Notes: generated by a model not told the origin, from the letters alone. DNA of 64,000 bases from Bin87 sp026710825 (GCA_965232815.1 OZ247427.1:62001-126000); one strand, 5' to 3'; positions 38,034-47,650 are shown, numbered from the stretch's first letter. Program-made: numbers and translations.

Positions 38034-39038
38034 GTGAGACACATAGACGTTCATGCCCACCTTGCGCCACAGGTTCTTTGGCAGGCATTCGAGCAGGGGC
38101 AGGACTGGCACGGAATGAGCCATGAGACCCGCGGAGACGCGGAGTTCATCGTCGGCCACGGCAAGCGGATTCTCATCAACTCCCCGAAAATCCGATACAC
38201 CCCCGAGCAGCGACTCGCCGACATGGATGCCGAGGGCACCGACGTTCAGGTGGTTTCCATCCACACACCCTTGTTCCCCTACCATTGGGAAGCTGCCCGG
38301 GCGGTGAACGCCTCCCGCGAGGTGAACGACGAAATCGCCAGCATGGCGAGGCAATGGCCCGACCGGTTCGCCGGCATGGCGACCCTTCCGGTGCAGGACG
38401 TTGACGCCGCCATCGCGGAACTCGAACGCGCCGTCAAGGTCCTCGGACTCAAGGGCGCCGAACTGGACACCGTAGCCAACGACGGCCTCAACTGGGATGA
38501 GCCCCGGTTCCTGCCTCTGTTCAAAGCCGCCGAGGAGTTGGACGCCCTGCTGTTCTTCCACCCGCAGCCCCAGGACAACATCGTTGCCGTTGAGCGCACC
38601 CTGCGCTACGGTATACCCAACAGCGTGGGCGTGGTCCTGGAAGACGCCCTCGTCGTCGCCACCCTCATCTGCGGCGGCATCCTCGACCAGTGTCCCAACC
38701 TCAGGGTCTGCATCGCCCATGGCGGCGGCGGCGCTTGTTTCGCCATGGGTCGCGTCGATCACGGCTGGCAGGTACGCTCCGAAGCCCGCGTCAATATCCT
38801 CAGGCCACCCAGCGCCTACCAGAAGCAGATCTATTACGATTTCCTCACCAGTAGCGAAGCCGGATTGCGCTTCCTCATCGACACCGTCGGAGCCGACCAT
38901 GTTGTCATCGGGAGCGATTGGCCCTTCGTCGGTTGGGATCCATCCCCCGGCGGATGGCTGGAAGGCTTGCAATCCCTGTCCCAGGACGAGAAAGAAAAAA
39001 TCGCTTGGCGCAACTTGGAATCGCTGCTCGGAATCTGA
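38034..39038 (+). CDS. ACMSD-like amidohydrolase (copy 2 of a tandem pair)
   Basis: 334 aa, paralogue of the preceding gene: DVHAHLAPQVLWQAFEQGQD, TPEQRLADMDAEGTDVQVVS, NDEIASMARQWPDRFAGMATL, IAHGGGGACFAMGRVDHGW, VVIGSDWPFVGWDP. Starts at GTG 38034 after AGGAGGACG. The metal-binding residues are kept, so both copies look active. Divergence shows the duplication is not recent and substrate may differ. Confidence 0.9.
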   Translation: MRHIDVHAHLAPQVLWQAFEQGQDWHGMSHETRGDAEFIVGHGKRILINSPKIRYTPEQRLADMDAEGTDVQVVSIHTPLFPYHWEAARAVNASREVNDEIASMARQWPDRFAGMATLPVQDVDAAIAELERAVKVLGLKGAELDTVANDGLNWDEPRFLPLFKAAEELDALLFFHPQPQDNIVAVERTLRYGIPNSVGVVLEDALVVATLICGGILDQCPNLRVCIAHGGGGACFAMGRVDHGWQVRSEARVNILRPPSAYQKQIYYDFLTSSEAGLRFLIDTVGADHVVIGSDWPFVGWDPSPGGWLEGLQSLSQDEKEKIAWRNLESLLGI

Positions 39039-39110
39039 GCGCACCCGTTATGTGAATCGCCTGACATATCTCCGAATACTCTTCGCCAACGTTACCCCGG
39101 ACGAACCTGT

Positions 39111-40895
39111 ATGACCCAACCTGACGCCAGCAACACTATCCCGTGGCGCGACTGGAGCGAGCAAGCCTTTCAGGACGCTCGGTCCCAGGACAAACCCGTG
39201 CTCCTCACCATGGGCGCAACTTGGTGCCACTGGTGCCACGTCATGGATCAGACCTCCTATGCAGATGACCGCGTCATCCGGTTGGTCAACTCCGCGTTCA
39301 TCCCGGTGCGTGTCGATGTTGACCAGCGCCCCGACATTTCGCTGCGCTTTAACCAGGGAACCTACCCGTCGGTTGCCTTTCTGACCGGCGAGGGCGAGTT
39401 CCTGGCCGGCCGTCCCTACACTCCTCCGGACGAGATGGCCGCGCTCCTCGAGCGAGTCTCCAGCGGCGAATTCGTCCCCGAAACCCAGGCCGGGGATGGA
39501 ACCGCCTCACCAGCCACGACCCCCGGAGTTGGTTCCTCTTCGGACGCCGTCCTCAGCCGATTGACCGACCTTTACGACGATTCCTTTGGCGGTTTCGGCC
39601 TCGAACCCAAGCAACCGCCGTGGGAGGCTCTCTCGTTCCTCAGCGCTCGCTACGGCCTGACGGGAAATCGGCAGAATCTGTCAATGGTCGAATCCACGTT
39701 GCGCGGAATGCTGCACGGCATCTACGACCCGAAAGACCAGGGATTCTTCCGCTACGCGGTGAGCCGCGATTGGAAAGTCCCACACTACGAAAAAATGCTG
39801 GTCAGCAACTCCAATGTCCTGCTCGCGTACCTCGCAGCCTACCAGATCACCCGCCGTTCGTTGTATCGCTCAGCGGCCGAGGGAATCCTGGCTTACCTCG
39901 AAACAACACTGTTCGACCCGGCCGAGGGTTTGTTTTTCGCCAGCCAGGACGCTGATGAACCGTTTTACCAATCGTCCTGGAAAGATCGCGACGCCGCGCC
40001 GGAACCACCCATCGACCGCACGCTGTATTCAGGCTGGAACGCCTTGACCGCCCATTCACTGATCGAATCCGCCAACGTGCTCCGCCGACCGGCGGTAGGC
40101 GTGATGGGCGCCGATATCCTGGCGAAGCTCTGGCAAGAAAGCTGGACCGATTCCGGAGGTCTGACCCGCCGAGTTCGCTCGTCCAGCGACGCCACCCCCG
40201 TCCTGATCGACCAGGTTTACTTCCTGAGGGCGTGGCTCGCGCTATATCAGTCCACCGGGCAGCCCGAGCCTTTGGCCAGGACGATACAGGTCGCCGACAC
40301 CATTCAACGGCTGTTCGGGGCCCCAGGTGGCGGATGCTATGACACCACCGCCCCTCAGTCGTTTGAATCAAGCATATTGCGCCGTGAGCAACCCGTGCTG
40401 GACAACAGCCTTTGGGCCGAGGCGCTGCTGACCTTGGCCCACCTCACTGGCGACGAGGGATACCATGCGCGGGCGGAAGCAACCCTGGACATATTCGAAC
40501 CTGTAGTGCCCGGCAAGAGCTACTTGGGCAACCACGCATCCCGCCGTATGGAAGAGGACGAGGAGGCCTTGTTCCTCCCCGCGGGAACTGCATGGGGACG
40601 CGCCCGGGATTTCCTGACCCATGGCCCGGTCAGCCTGGTCCTCGTCGGCGATTCGTCCAGTCCTGCCTACCGACGGCTCCACCAGTCGGTGCTCAGAGTG
40701 CACGCTCCCCATCGCATCGTCCAGCCCTTGGACACCGCACGGGACGCCGACCAGATCCGCAGGTTGGGTTTCCCGCCCAACGCTAATCCCGCGCTGTACG
40801 CCTGCGTCGGATTTGCGTGTCTCCCTCCCATCACGACCCCTGATGGTGTCCGGGAAATGGCCCGCTCACGCGCTTGGACCAGTCTTTCTCGCTGA
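39111..40895 (+). CDS. DUF255 / thioredoxin-domain protein (YyaL, SSP411-like)
   Basis: 594 aa. N-terminal thioredoxin-like domain with the hallmark GATWCHWCHVMDQTSYADD (CHWCHVM), VRVDVDQRPDISLRFN and YPSVAFLTGEGEFLAG. A six-hairpin, glycosidase-like C-terminal region follows (DKAW-type HYEKMLVSNSNVLLAYLAAY, LFFASQDADEPFY, LYSGWNALTAHSLIESA). Relatives are usually 650-700 aa, so this one is somewhat short. Cytosolic by its lack of signal. Function is poorly defined for the family (redox or mannose/cellobiose epimerase-like proposals). Starts ATG 39111, about 70 bases after the amidohydrolase. Confidence 0.9.
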   Translation: MTQPDASNTIPWRDWSEQAFQDARSQDKPVLLTMGATWCHWCHVMDQTSYADDRVIRLVNSAFIPVRVDVDQRPDISLRFNQGTYPSVAFLTGEGEFLAGRPYTPPDEMAALLERVSSGEFVPETQAGDGTASPATTPGVGSSSDAVLSRLTDLYDDSFGGFGLEPKQPPWEALSFLSARYGLTGNRQNLSMVESTLRGMLHGIYDPKDQGFFRYAVSRDWKVPHYEKMLVSNSNVLLAYLAAYQITRRSLYRSAAEGILAYLETTLFDPAEGLFFASQDADEPFYQSSWKDRDAAPEPPIDRTLYSGWNALTAHSLIESANVLRRPAVGVMGADILAKLWQESWTDSGGLTRRVRSSSDATPVLIDQVYFLRAWLALYQSTGQPEPLARTIQVADTIQRLFGAPGGGCYDTTAPQSFESSILRREQPVLDNSLWAEALLTLAHLTGDEGYHARAEATLDIFEPVVPGKSYLGNHASRRMEEDEEALFLPAGTAWGRARDFLTHGPVSLVLVGDSSSPAYRRLHQSVLRVHAPHRIVQPLDTARDADQIRRLGFPPNANPALYACVGFACLPPITTPDGVREMARSRAWTSLSR

Positions 40896-41289
40896 ACAGA
40901 ACGGGCCTGGAGCCTGCCCGCAGATGGCGGCATTCCCGATTTCGCGAGCAAATCCGGACCGCGTCTATTGATACGCATCAGCTTTGGTCGCCATCCCTTG
41001 TGCGCACTGCTGCGTTCACAGGAGCGACTGAGCGGATCCAGATCAATCCACCCGCTCGGGGTGCAATAGCCGCTCTACCTTGTCACAGATACCCACTTCG
41101 GACGACGCTCGGCCGTAACCTGAGACGAAACGCCGCCCGCAACCAGGCGAGACCGCCGGCATTCCCCAAAGGGTCTGCAACAACGATCGCCCATGGAGCG
41201 CGCAAGCGCCATCGAGACGCTCGCGACGCATTCAGATCAGGTCCATGGATAATCGCCGGCAGGCCGATGGCCTAGCCGGAGCGATCAGC
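40896..41289. other. Intergenic stretch, no gene seen
   Basis: 394 bp between the DUF255 gene and the convergent dodecin gene. Open frames on both strands lack any known sequence. No clear terminator with a T-run is visible. Confidence 0.45.
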
Positions 41290-41523
41290 TTAGTCCTCGG
41301 TAATGTCTTCGCCCCCGTCCACGCGGAAGCCGATGCCCACCTTGACCTGGTACCAGTTCGCCTGGCCATCATCGATGGTTCCTCGGATTTCCCGGACTTC
41401 GAACCAGTCCAGGTTTCGGATGGTTTGCGCAGCCCGCGAGATGGCTCCGTCTATCGCCTGCTGCACAGACTCACTGGAGGATCCCACCAGTTCGACTACC
41501 TTATAAGTGCTTCCAACTGCCAT
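41290..41523 (-). CDS. Dodecin-type flavin-binding protein
   Basis: 77 aa. Dodecins are small (~65-75 aa) proteins that assemble as dodecamers and store or sequester flavins. Family features: TYKVVELVGSSSESVQQAID, then ISRAAQTIRNLDWFEVREIR (the Trp that stacks on flavin), then IDDGQANWYQVKVGIGFRV. The start codon follows GGAG. Flavin buffering would suit a cell with many flavin oxidoreductases, including several in this window. Confidence 0.9.
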   Translation of the reverse strand: MAVGSTYKVVELVGSSSESVQQAIDGAISRAAQTIRNLDWFEVREIRGTIDDGQANWYQVKVGIGFRVDGGEDITED

Positions 41524-41726
41524 ATTTCTTTCACTCCGTTCATTTTGAGGATGGAATTTCCGTTATTTTCGGTTACGGCAACGATGTATGATAAGGGCAG
41601 CGCCTGAGTACGGCAACAAGCACAGCAACCCATTTTCGCCCAGTAACAGGCCGGAATTCTCACCTCCCAGCCATTTCGGAAACCCCAAAAGTGCCCTGAT
41701 CCGGCCTCTCTGAATGGAAACTGCGC

Positions 41727-42872
41727 ATGAAGCAAAGCGACACCCGCATCCTTACCACCCACACCGGCAGCCTGCCCAGGCCCGCTGATTTGGTCTCCAT
41801 GCTCGGCGCGATGTCCCGGGGCGAAGCCGTCGATCAACCGGCCCTGGACGCGGCAGCACAACAAGCAATCTCCGACGTCGTGTCCGCACAGCTTGCCGCC
41901 GGCGTCGATGTCATCAACAACGGAGAGCAATCCCGCGTCAGCTTCTCGACCTACGTAACCCAGCGCATGTCCGGTTTCGGCGGCGCGTGGACACGGCGTG
42001 GCCACCGCGACCAGAATGAATTCCCGTCAGTCCGACGGTCTCGCGTCGTCCAACTGATGAGCGACGTCCCCACCTGCGTTGGCCCGCTGTCATATGACCG
42101 CCTGGACCTCGTGGAACAGGAATGTCAGCAATTGCTCGCCACCGTCGACTCCTCGGCCGCCAAACCCCAGGAATTGTTCATGACCGCCGCGTCACCGGGC
42201 ATTGTCGCTCTGACCATGGCCAATCGCTACTACGGCAACCATGAGGAGTACGTTTTCGCTCTCGCCGGCGAACTACGTAAAGAGTACGAAATCATCGTGC
42301 GCAACGGGCTCACCTTGCAGTTGGATTGTCCCGACCTCGCCATGGAACGCCACGTCTCCTACCAGGATGAGCCGCTGTCCGCTTTCCGTGATGTCGTTGC
42401 CTTGCATGTTAGGGCTATCAACTACGCTCTCTCCGATATCCCCCGCGACCGCGTCCGGTTGCATGTGTGTTGGGGCAACAGCGAGGGACCCCACCACTAC
42501 GACGTGCCGCTGGAAGACATCCTCGATTTGCTCTACGACGCAAAGGTCGGCGCGCTGGTCATGGAAATGGCAAACCCACGCCACGCTCACGAACATCGCG
42601 TCTATCGCGACGTTCCCCTGCCAGAGGGAATGCTGTTGGTCGCCGGCGTCATCGACACCAAGACAAACTATGTTGAACACCCCAGGTTGGTCGCCGACCG
42701 CTTGCATCAGGCCGTTGCCGCAGCCGGCGACGACCCCACTCGCGTGCTTGCCGGAACCGATTGTGGATTCGACACCTCTGCGGGCTCCAACCGGGTGGAA
42801 CCCGGCATCGTCTGGATGAAACTCCAGGCCATGCGTGAGGGCGCGGACATCGCCAGCCGCGAATTATTCTGA
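41727..42872 (+). CDS. MetE C-terminal-like, cobalamin-independent methyltransferase
   Basis: 381 aa, UROD/MetE-like fold of the methionine synthase II family, about half the length of full MetE because only the catalytic half is present. Features: ILTTHTGSLPRPADLV at the N terminus, GVDVINNGEQSRVSFSTYV, the zinc-site segment RLHVCWGNSEGPHHYDVP, VMEMANPRHAHEH and LAGTDCGFDTSAG (second zinc Cys). Relatives include epoxyalkane:coenzyme M transferase and other Zn-dependent methyl/thiol transferases used in catabolism. Substrate uncertain. The ribosome-binding site is weak. Confidence 0.87.
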   Translation: MKQSDTRILTTHTGSLPRPADLVSMLGAMSRGEAVDQPALDAAAQQAISDVVSAQLAAGVDVINNGEQSRVSFSTYVTQRMSGFGGAWTRRGHRDQNEFPSVRRSRVVQLMSDVPTCVGPLSYDRLDLVEQECQQLLATVDSSAAKPQELFMTAASPGIVALTMANRYYGNHEEYVFALAGELRKEYEIIVRNGLTLQLDCPDLAMERHVSYQDEPLSAFRDVVALHVRAINYALSDIPRDRVRLHVCWGNSEGPHHYDVPLEDILDLLYDAKVGALVMEMANPRHAHEHRVYRDVPLPEGMLLVAGVIDTKTNYVEHPRLVADRLHQAVAAAGDDPTRVLAGTDCGFDTSAGSNRVEPGIVWMKLQAMREGADIASRELF

Positions 42873-42973
42873 GCGGTCCTGTCCCAATCGCCCTTTCGCC
42901 ATCCGAACCGAAGACACACCGCGTCCGCCGGATTCCATCGGTACCCCCGGAGCCCCGGAGCCCCGAAGCGTCG

Positions 42974-45900
42974 TCAGCCCGATTGGTTGTACGTCGGCGG
43001 GTTGTAGACGATTGGCCCATTGTACTTCCAGGGTCCGTTCCGCGGGTTGGTGTCCCCCGAGTTTTTCCAAACGTAAGCCGCCCGGACCCTGAAGTTGTAG
43101 CTCTCGCCCTCCACCGGCGCGGCGTTGCGGCAGTATCGGGTCAGATCCAGCGTCAGCACGTCGCTGTTCAACGTGTCGTTGCCCCTGCCAACGTCCCGGT
43201 ATCTGCTCTGCGAACACCAACCCCCTGGCTCGCCGTCGGCCAGCTTGTACTCCACGTCGTAACGGTATTGCGGCACCGTGCTGCCGTCGCTATCAAGTAT
43301 CGGTCGCTTATTGTTGAAGTTGCGCACCGGCCGGAAGTCTGGATTGTCGGGATAGTACGGATCGGGCCTGTCCCACGTCACCGTGAACCCGCCCCCGTCC
43401 CTGACCTCGGTATCCACGTCAGCGGGTGCGTGTGGAGCGCCGGACATCACGAAATATTCTTGCGATGGTTCGCTTTCTCCGAGCACGTTCCTCGCGATGA
43501 TTCTCACGTAGTATCGCCCGTGCCCCGCCATTCTGTTGATCAAATGCAACCCGGCCACCGGGTTGGATGACACCGCGTTGTTTCCGGATTCATAGTTGGC
43601 CCGGGTTCGCCATTGGATCAAATAGTCGTCCGGCGCCGTCCCGCTGATCGGCGTGTCCCAGGACACCAGCAAAGATGCCTTGCCACCCACCGCTTCGACT
43701 CCCGTTGGTGTGTCAGGTGGCCCGCCGCTTGGGTCGTACAACACCCGGTCGGTGTAGGCCCATGGGCCGTTCCGTACGTTCGTGTCGCCGGATTGCTTCC
43801 ACACGTAGGCTGCCCGTATGCGGAACTTGTAACTCTCTCCCACTACCGGCTCGGAGTCGGCACAGAATCTGAGGTATTCCAGGCGGTGTGGTACCGGATC
43901 CAGGTTGTCATTGCGTCCCGCCACGTCCCGGTATCTGCTCTGCGAACACCATGGCCCCGGCGGGTCCCCGGCCAACCTGTACTCCACGTCGTAACGGTAT
44001 TGCGGCACCGTGCTGCCGTCGCTATCAAGTATCGGTCGCTTATTGTTGAAGTTGCGCACCGGCCGGAAGTCTGGATTGTCGGGATAGTAGGGTTCCGGCC
44101 GGTCCCAGGTGATCTCGAATCCGCCCCCCGGCCTAACTTCCACGTTGAAATCCGAGGGTTCATGGGGCGCGCCCGACATCACAAAAAATTCCTCGGACGG
44201 TTCGCTGCGCCCCAGGTAGTTGCGGGCCAGCACGCGCACGTAATAACGGCCGTGCCCCGCCATGTCTTTCAACGCGTGAGAGCGTCTGAATGGCGCCCAG
44301 ATTGTCTTCTCGTTGCCGGGCTCATAGTCCGCCCGCGTGCGCCACTGGATTACGTAAGCATCCGGCGGCGACTGGCTCAGGTCAGGTTCCCACGACACCA
44401 GTAGCGAGTTCCTGCCGCCCACCGCTTCCACTTCGAGGGGCATCTCGGGCGGTCCGATCGGCGACGCGGTAACTTCGGCGGGGACGCCAGCCAGCCCTCC
44501 CGAGGACTGCGCGGTCACTCTGAACGTATGATTCGTGGAATTGAGCAATTCCGATATCGTCGCATTCGTGGGCAATCCCACGGGCACTTCCAATCGGCGC
44601 GTTGAATCGTATTCCTGCGAGCCGGATTTCCACTCCACCACGTACCCGCTCAGGTCCACCTCGCTGTTCTCGGGGACACCCCAGATGAGCACCATGGTAT
44701 GGTCGCTCGGGAAAGAACCCAGGAACGCGGGTCGGCCGGGTTGGCCGGGCACGCTGGAAGCCTCAGCGGCCCTGCTGTGTCCGTGTTCGTCAACTGTAGA
44801 ATCTGTCGACTCGCTGTTCACTGCGACGACGCGGACGTGGTGCTCGACTCCGTCGGTCAACCCCGAAATCGTGTGCGATAACTCCGACGAATTCGAAATC
44901 AGGGTCTGGCGGGACGAGTGGTAGTCCTGGTCAGCCGAGCGCCATTGGACAGCGTAGTGGGTGACCTCAGGCGACGCTTCGTACAGATGAGGCTCCCAGG
45001 TGACCTTCAATCCCCCGTCCTGCTGGATCACGTTTACGTCCTGCGGCTTGCGGGACTCACACCCTCCGTCGCGCCAGGGATTGCCGCCCACTGCGTCAGC
45101 GTGTGTCAGCGCCCAGTTGGCTTCACCGGTCGAGCAATAACCGCCGAACTTATCTCGCAAAAGGTACACGATGGTCCGCTTCCCGCTGGCCGTTCGGATG
45201 TCTCCCCACAATGAATCAAGATCGATTTCGCCGGAACCGTCGTCATAGTGATTCTCGAACCAGTCGGGGATTTCGCCTCTGACTACTTTTTTGACGACAT
45301 TCCTGCTCTGGCTGTCCGGCTTGCCCCGACTGCCTATTTCCGGGCAGCTTGCGATGTATCCAAGCCTCAGGTTGGAGTTGTCCCGCGTGACATACGCCAA
45401 AACATCAGCGTATATCTCCCCCACCGGGCAATCACCATTGACCCGGTGATTGAAGTAGAGCCATCCCACTCCAACTGCGTCTTGGACGTTCGGAACTCGG
45501 GTATCCAGCGTGAAGTGGTGGGCGAGTTCATGCAGTACCACCGTATCCGAACGTAACCCGGACTCCGTGAACCCGTAACGTATCCCCCTCGCCAAGCCGC
45601 GAAATCCGGCGTGGCCGCCCATGTAAAAAACGTACCACCCGGGCGCGTTGCTGGATCGCACTCGCACGTTTAGTGGCTGGTTGCTCCACGCCTGGCGTAC
45701 CCACGGGTAATCGTCCTCGTACTCCTTGACGACGTTGTTCGTGATGTGATTCTTGGCCTCCTGCGAGGTGGTCGCGGCAGCCCACGAGAATTTCGGCGTC
45801 CTACCATCCGCGTGTGACGCTGCAATGCGTCGATCGGCTCCACTCAATCCCGCGTCGAAGATTTTCCCCACGTCATTCGCATCGGATCCCAGAGCAGGTC

Positions 45901-46684
45901 CTTGAGGGGAAGCGTCGCCGCCAACCGTTGAAATACCGGATTGAGATGAACTCGTCTCGCTGTACGAAGTCGCCAGCGACCCCTCAATCTTGAACAGAAC
46001 GGTGTAGTCTTCGTCGGTGTTGATGCTCCAGCCCGCCGCCCCGTTCGAGTCCAGGGCGTTGCCATCCACAAAGCCCGCGTAGTAGAACGTTGTCCCGGAG
46101 ACATCCGCGGCGTTCTCCAATACCAGGTAGTATTCGGTGTCGTTCCCCAGCACGGAGTTGGCCGGAGCGGTGAAGGTGTTCACGGCGCTGTCCGTGAAAG
46201 AATTGGGATCGGTCAGCGTGTACAGAATCTCGTCGGGGAACCCATCATCGTCGGCCGAGTAGATGTTGACCTGAGGGTCATCGTTCGAGCCCACATCTTT
46301 GATCCAGGCCTTCACCGCGGATAGCGAATATCCATACGGGTTGGATCCCGTGGTGAACCTGATGGCCTGTACGTAAACTATCCCATCTTCAGGCCCGATC
46401 GGCTCCCAACTTGCCGGCGCCGAAGCCTGTCCCAGGTTGCCAATCAACGTGATCGACGAACTCGATTGAGAGTGCCGGCTTGCCCCCGAATCGGGAGCAA
46501 CCGATCCCGCCGCGACTCCTGACTCCAATGTATTATCGGCGAATGTCAGCCGTTCCCCGACGCTCGATGATTCCAGGGGGCTTGCGAAGACGGCAACGAC
46601 CAGCGCGATCGCAACGCCGCCCCCCACCACTGCCCACAGTGCTATTCGTCGATGCGTCAACCAGTAAAATGCGGACATTATCAT
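42974..46684 (-). CDS. Membrane-anchored FN3 protein with HELAHH metalloprotease-like motif
   Basis: 1236 aa. A basic start plus hydrophobic segment (about residues 13-34) acts as signal or anchor. Residues about 50-220 form a beta module of the choice-of-anchor type (LYTLTDPNSFT, GWSINTDEDYTV), related to one in the 1703-aa protein. Around residues 384-391 is TVVLHELAHHFTLD, the HExxH zinc site, followed about 30 residues later by GEIYADVLAYVT, which could give a gluzincin-like third ligand. From about residue 545 on come six or so FN3 domains. The last two ~244-aa units are a tandem duplication. Probably an extracellular, cell-attached protease or matrix-binding protein; activity is inferred. 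Confidence 0.82.
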   Translation of the reverse strand: MIMSAFYWLTHRRIALWAVVGGGVAIALVVAVFASPLESSSVGERLTFADNTLESGVAAGSVAPDSGASRHSQSSSSITLIGNLGQASAPASWEPIGPEDGIVYVQAIRFTTGSNPYGYSLSAVKAWIKDVGSNDDPQVNIYSADDDGFPDEILYTLTDPNSFTDSAVNTFTAPANSVLGNDTEYYLVLENAADVSGTTFYYAGFVDGNALDSNGAAGWSINTDEDYTVLFKIEGSLATSYSETSSSQSGISTVGGDASPQGPALGSDANDVGKIFDAGLSGADRRIAASHADGRTPKFSWAAATTSQEAKNHITNNVVKEYEDDYPWVRQAWSNQPLNVRVRSSNAPGWYVFYMGGHAGFRGLARGIRYGFTESGLRSDTVVLHELAHHFTLDTRVPNVQDAVGVGWLYFNHRVNGDCPVGEIYADVLAYVTRDNSNLRLGYIASCPEIGSRGKPDSQSRNVVKKVVRGEIPDWFENHYDDGSGEIDLDSLWGDIRTASGKRTIVYLLRDKFGGYCSTGEANWALTHADAVGGNPWRDGGCESRKPQDVNVIQQDGGLKVTWEPHLYEASPEVTHYAVQWRSADQDYHSSRQTLISNSSELSHTISGLTDGVEHHVRVVAVNSESTDSTVDEHGHSRAAEASSVPGQPGRPAFLGSFPSDHTMVLIWGVPENSEVDLSGYVVEWKSGSQEYDSTRRLEVPVGLPTNATISELLNSTNHTFRVTAQSSGGLAGVPAEVTASPIGPPEMPLEVEAVGGRNSLLVSWEPDLSQSPPDAYVIQWRTRADYEPGNEKTIWAPFRRSHALKDMAGHGRYYVRVLARNYLGRSEPSEEFFVMSGAPHEPSDFNVEVRPGGGFEITWDRPEPYYPDNPDFRPVRNFNNKRPILDSDGSTVPQYRYDVEYRLAGDPPGPWCSQSRYRDVAGRNDNLDPVPHRLEYLRFCADSEPVVGESYKFRIRAAYVWKQSGDTNVRNGPWAYTDRVLYDPSGGPPDTPTGVEAVGGKASLLVSWDTPISGTAPDDYLIQWRTRANYESGNNAVSSNPVAGLHLINRMAGHGRYYVRIIARNVLGESEPSQEYFVMSGAPHAPADVDTEVRDGGGFTVTWDRPDPYYPDNPDFRPVRNFNNKRPILDSDGSTVPQYRYDVEYKLADGEPGGWCSQSRYRDVGRGNDTLNSDVLTLDLTRYCRNAAPVEGESYNFRVRAAYVWKNSGDTNPRNGPWKYNGPIVYNPPTYNQSG
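42980..44445. repeat. Two tandem 732-bp units inside the FN3 gene
   Basis: The unit encodes two FN3 domains (AVGGxxSLLVSW... and GGGFxxTWDRPxPYYPDNPD...). Between the copies a stretch of about 105 bp (near 43250-43358 and 43982-44090) is identical at the DNA level, while other parts differ at many positions. The period of 244 codons keeps the frame. The patchwork of identical and diverged sequence points to recent gene conversion or recombination. Confidence 0.8.
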
Positions 46685-47180
46685 CTCGTTTCTCCGTCGG
46701 CCCCTGCTCCTGATGCCAACCTCGCGTCCAACCGTCTTGGACCAAGCCGCGTTTCAGGCGCCCGTGCGTACGCGTGCATCGAGCCTTTCGACAGCACGGT
46801 CAGCGGGTGGTTGCGTCGGTTTACCCCAGCGCGCCTCGACACGCTACGCGCGCCCGACGCGGGTTGCTTCGCCACTCAAACCCCGCCGTCAGCACCACAA
46901 AAGTTAGCCGGCACAACTCGGCAAGTCTGTACCCGACGGAAAATGCACCTGACCCACATAGTCGGTGCACAAAAGTGCTGATGGGCCTCAATGATCCAAC
47001 AGAAAGCGCATCGCACCGTTCCAGGCCAATGACATTTATAGTTGCCGCTGTGCGCGGCTTTGAGGCTTCTTCCCTCCACCTGCCCGATTCGACCGGCCTG
47101 TGGTTGTCGCGGACACCTCGATTACAATGCGCGACAAAAAACGGACATTGGAATCGCGCGAGAACAACCCGATAAACGTC
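46685..47180. other. Intergenic stretch, no gene seen
   Basis: 496 bp between the divergent FN3 gene and the Tat remnant. No frame shows recognisable sequence and no strong promoter pair was found. Confidence 0.45.
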
Positions 47181-47540
47181 ATGAACGGTGCGAGTCGGAA
47201 TCAAGAATCACTGTGGCATTTCGCCACGTCACACGGTTTGAATCGCCGTGCGTTCCTCGGACTTCTGGCCGCTGGTGGAGCGGCATCCGGGATCGCCGAC
47301 TGCGGCGTTGACCCGGCGATCCCGGATGCCAACTCCAGCTCCACGGACCCCGGAACTCCCCCAGGCGTCCCGCCCCAGGTTCAAGGACCCGGAACCGTTC
47401 ATTGTGCGTGACGACAAGGGCTTGGAAGCGCGTTTGGAAAATCTCCACGGACTGATAACCCCCAATCGGCTGTTCTTCGTCCGCAACAACTCCGTCAGCC
47501 TCAATGAAAAGGGGTACCTGTTCAACCAACCGCTGCCTCA
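47181..47540 (+). pseudogene. Decayed Tat-exported sulfite-oxidase-type gene, N-terminal part
   Basis: ATG 47181 opens a frame with a twin-arginine signal (LNRRAFLGLLAAGGAAS). The frame then breaks: in a shifted frame from about 47375 it reads RFKDPEPFIVRDDKGLEAR, then LENLHGLITPNRLFFVRNN, which is the start of the molybdopterin domain of sulfite oxidase/SorA/MsrP-like enzymes. Homology stops after NNSVSL near 47500 and the rest (about 300 residues) is missing. So it is broken by a frameshift and a large deletion, and abuts the intact alpha/beta hydrolase gene. Confidence 0.7.
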
Positions 47541-47650
47541 TCCCATCCACGTTGTTTGGCGTCGTTGGCCGCTATTCCTTGACAACCATTACCCCCAAGT
47601 TACAATCGGCACTGAAACTCCGTATCAGCGACCGCGAAGGAGAAAATGAA

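Noticed and set aside
36896..39044. Long minus-strand frames opposite the tandem amidohydrolases
   Set aside because: Antisense shadows caused by codon bias in GC-rich DNA; the plus-strand genes carry all family motifs.
46685..47180. Gene in the gap between the FN3 gene and the Tat remnant
   Set aside because: Open frames on both strands are short, Arg/Ser-rich and unlike any family.
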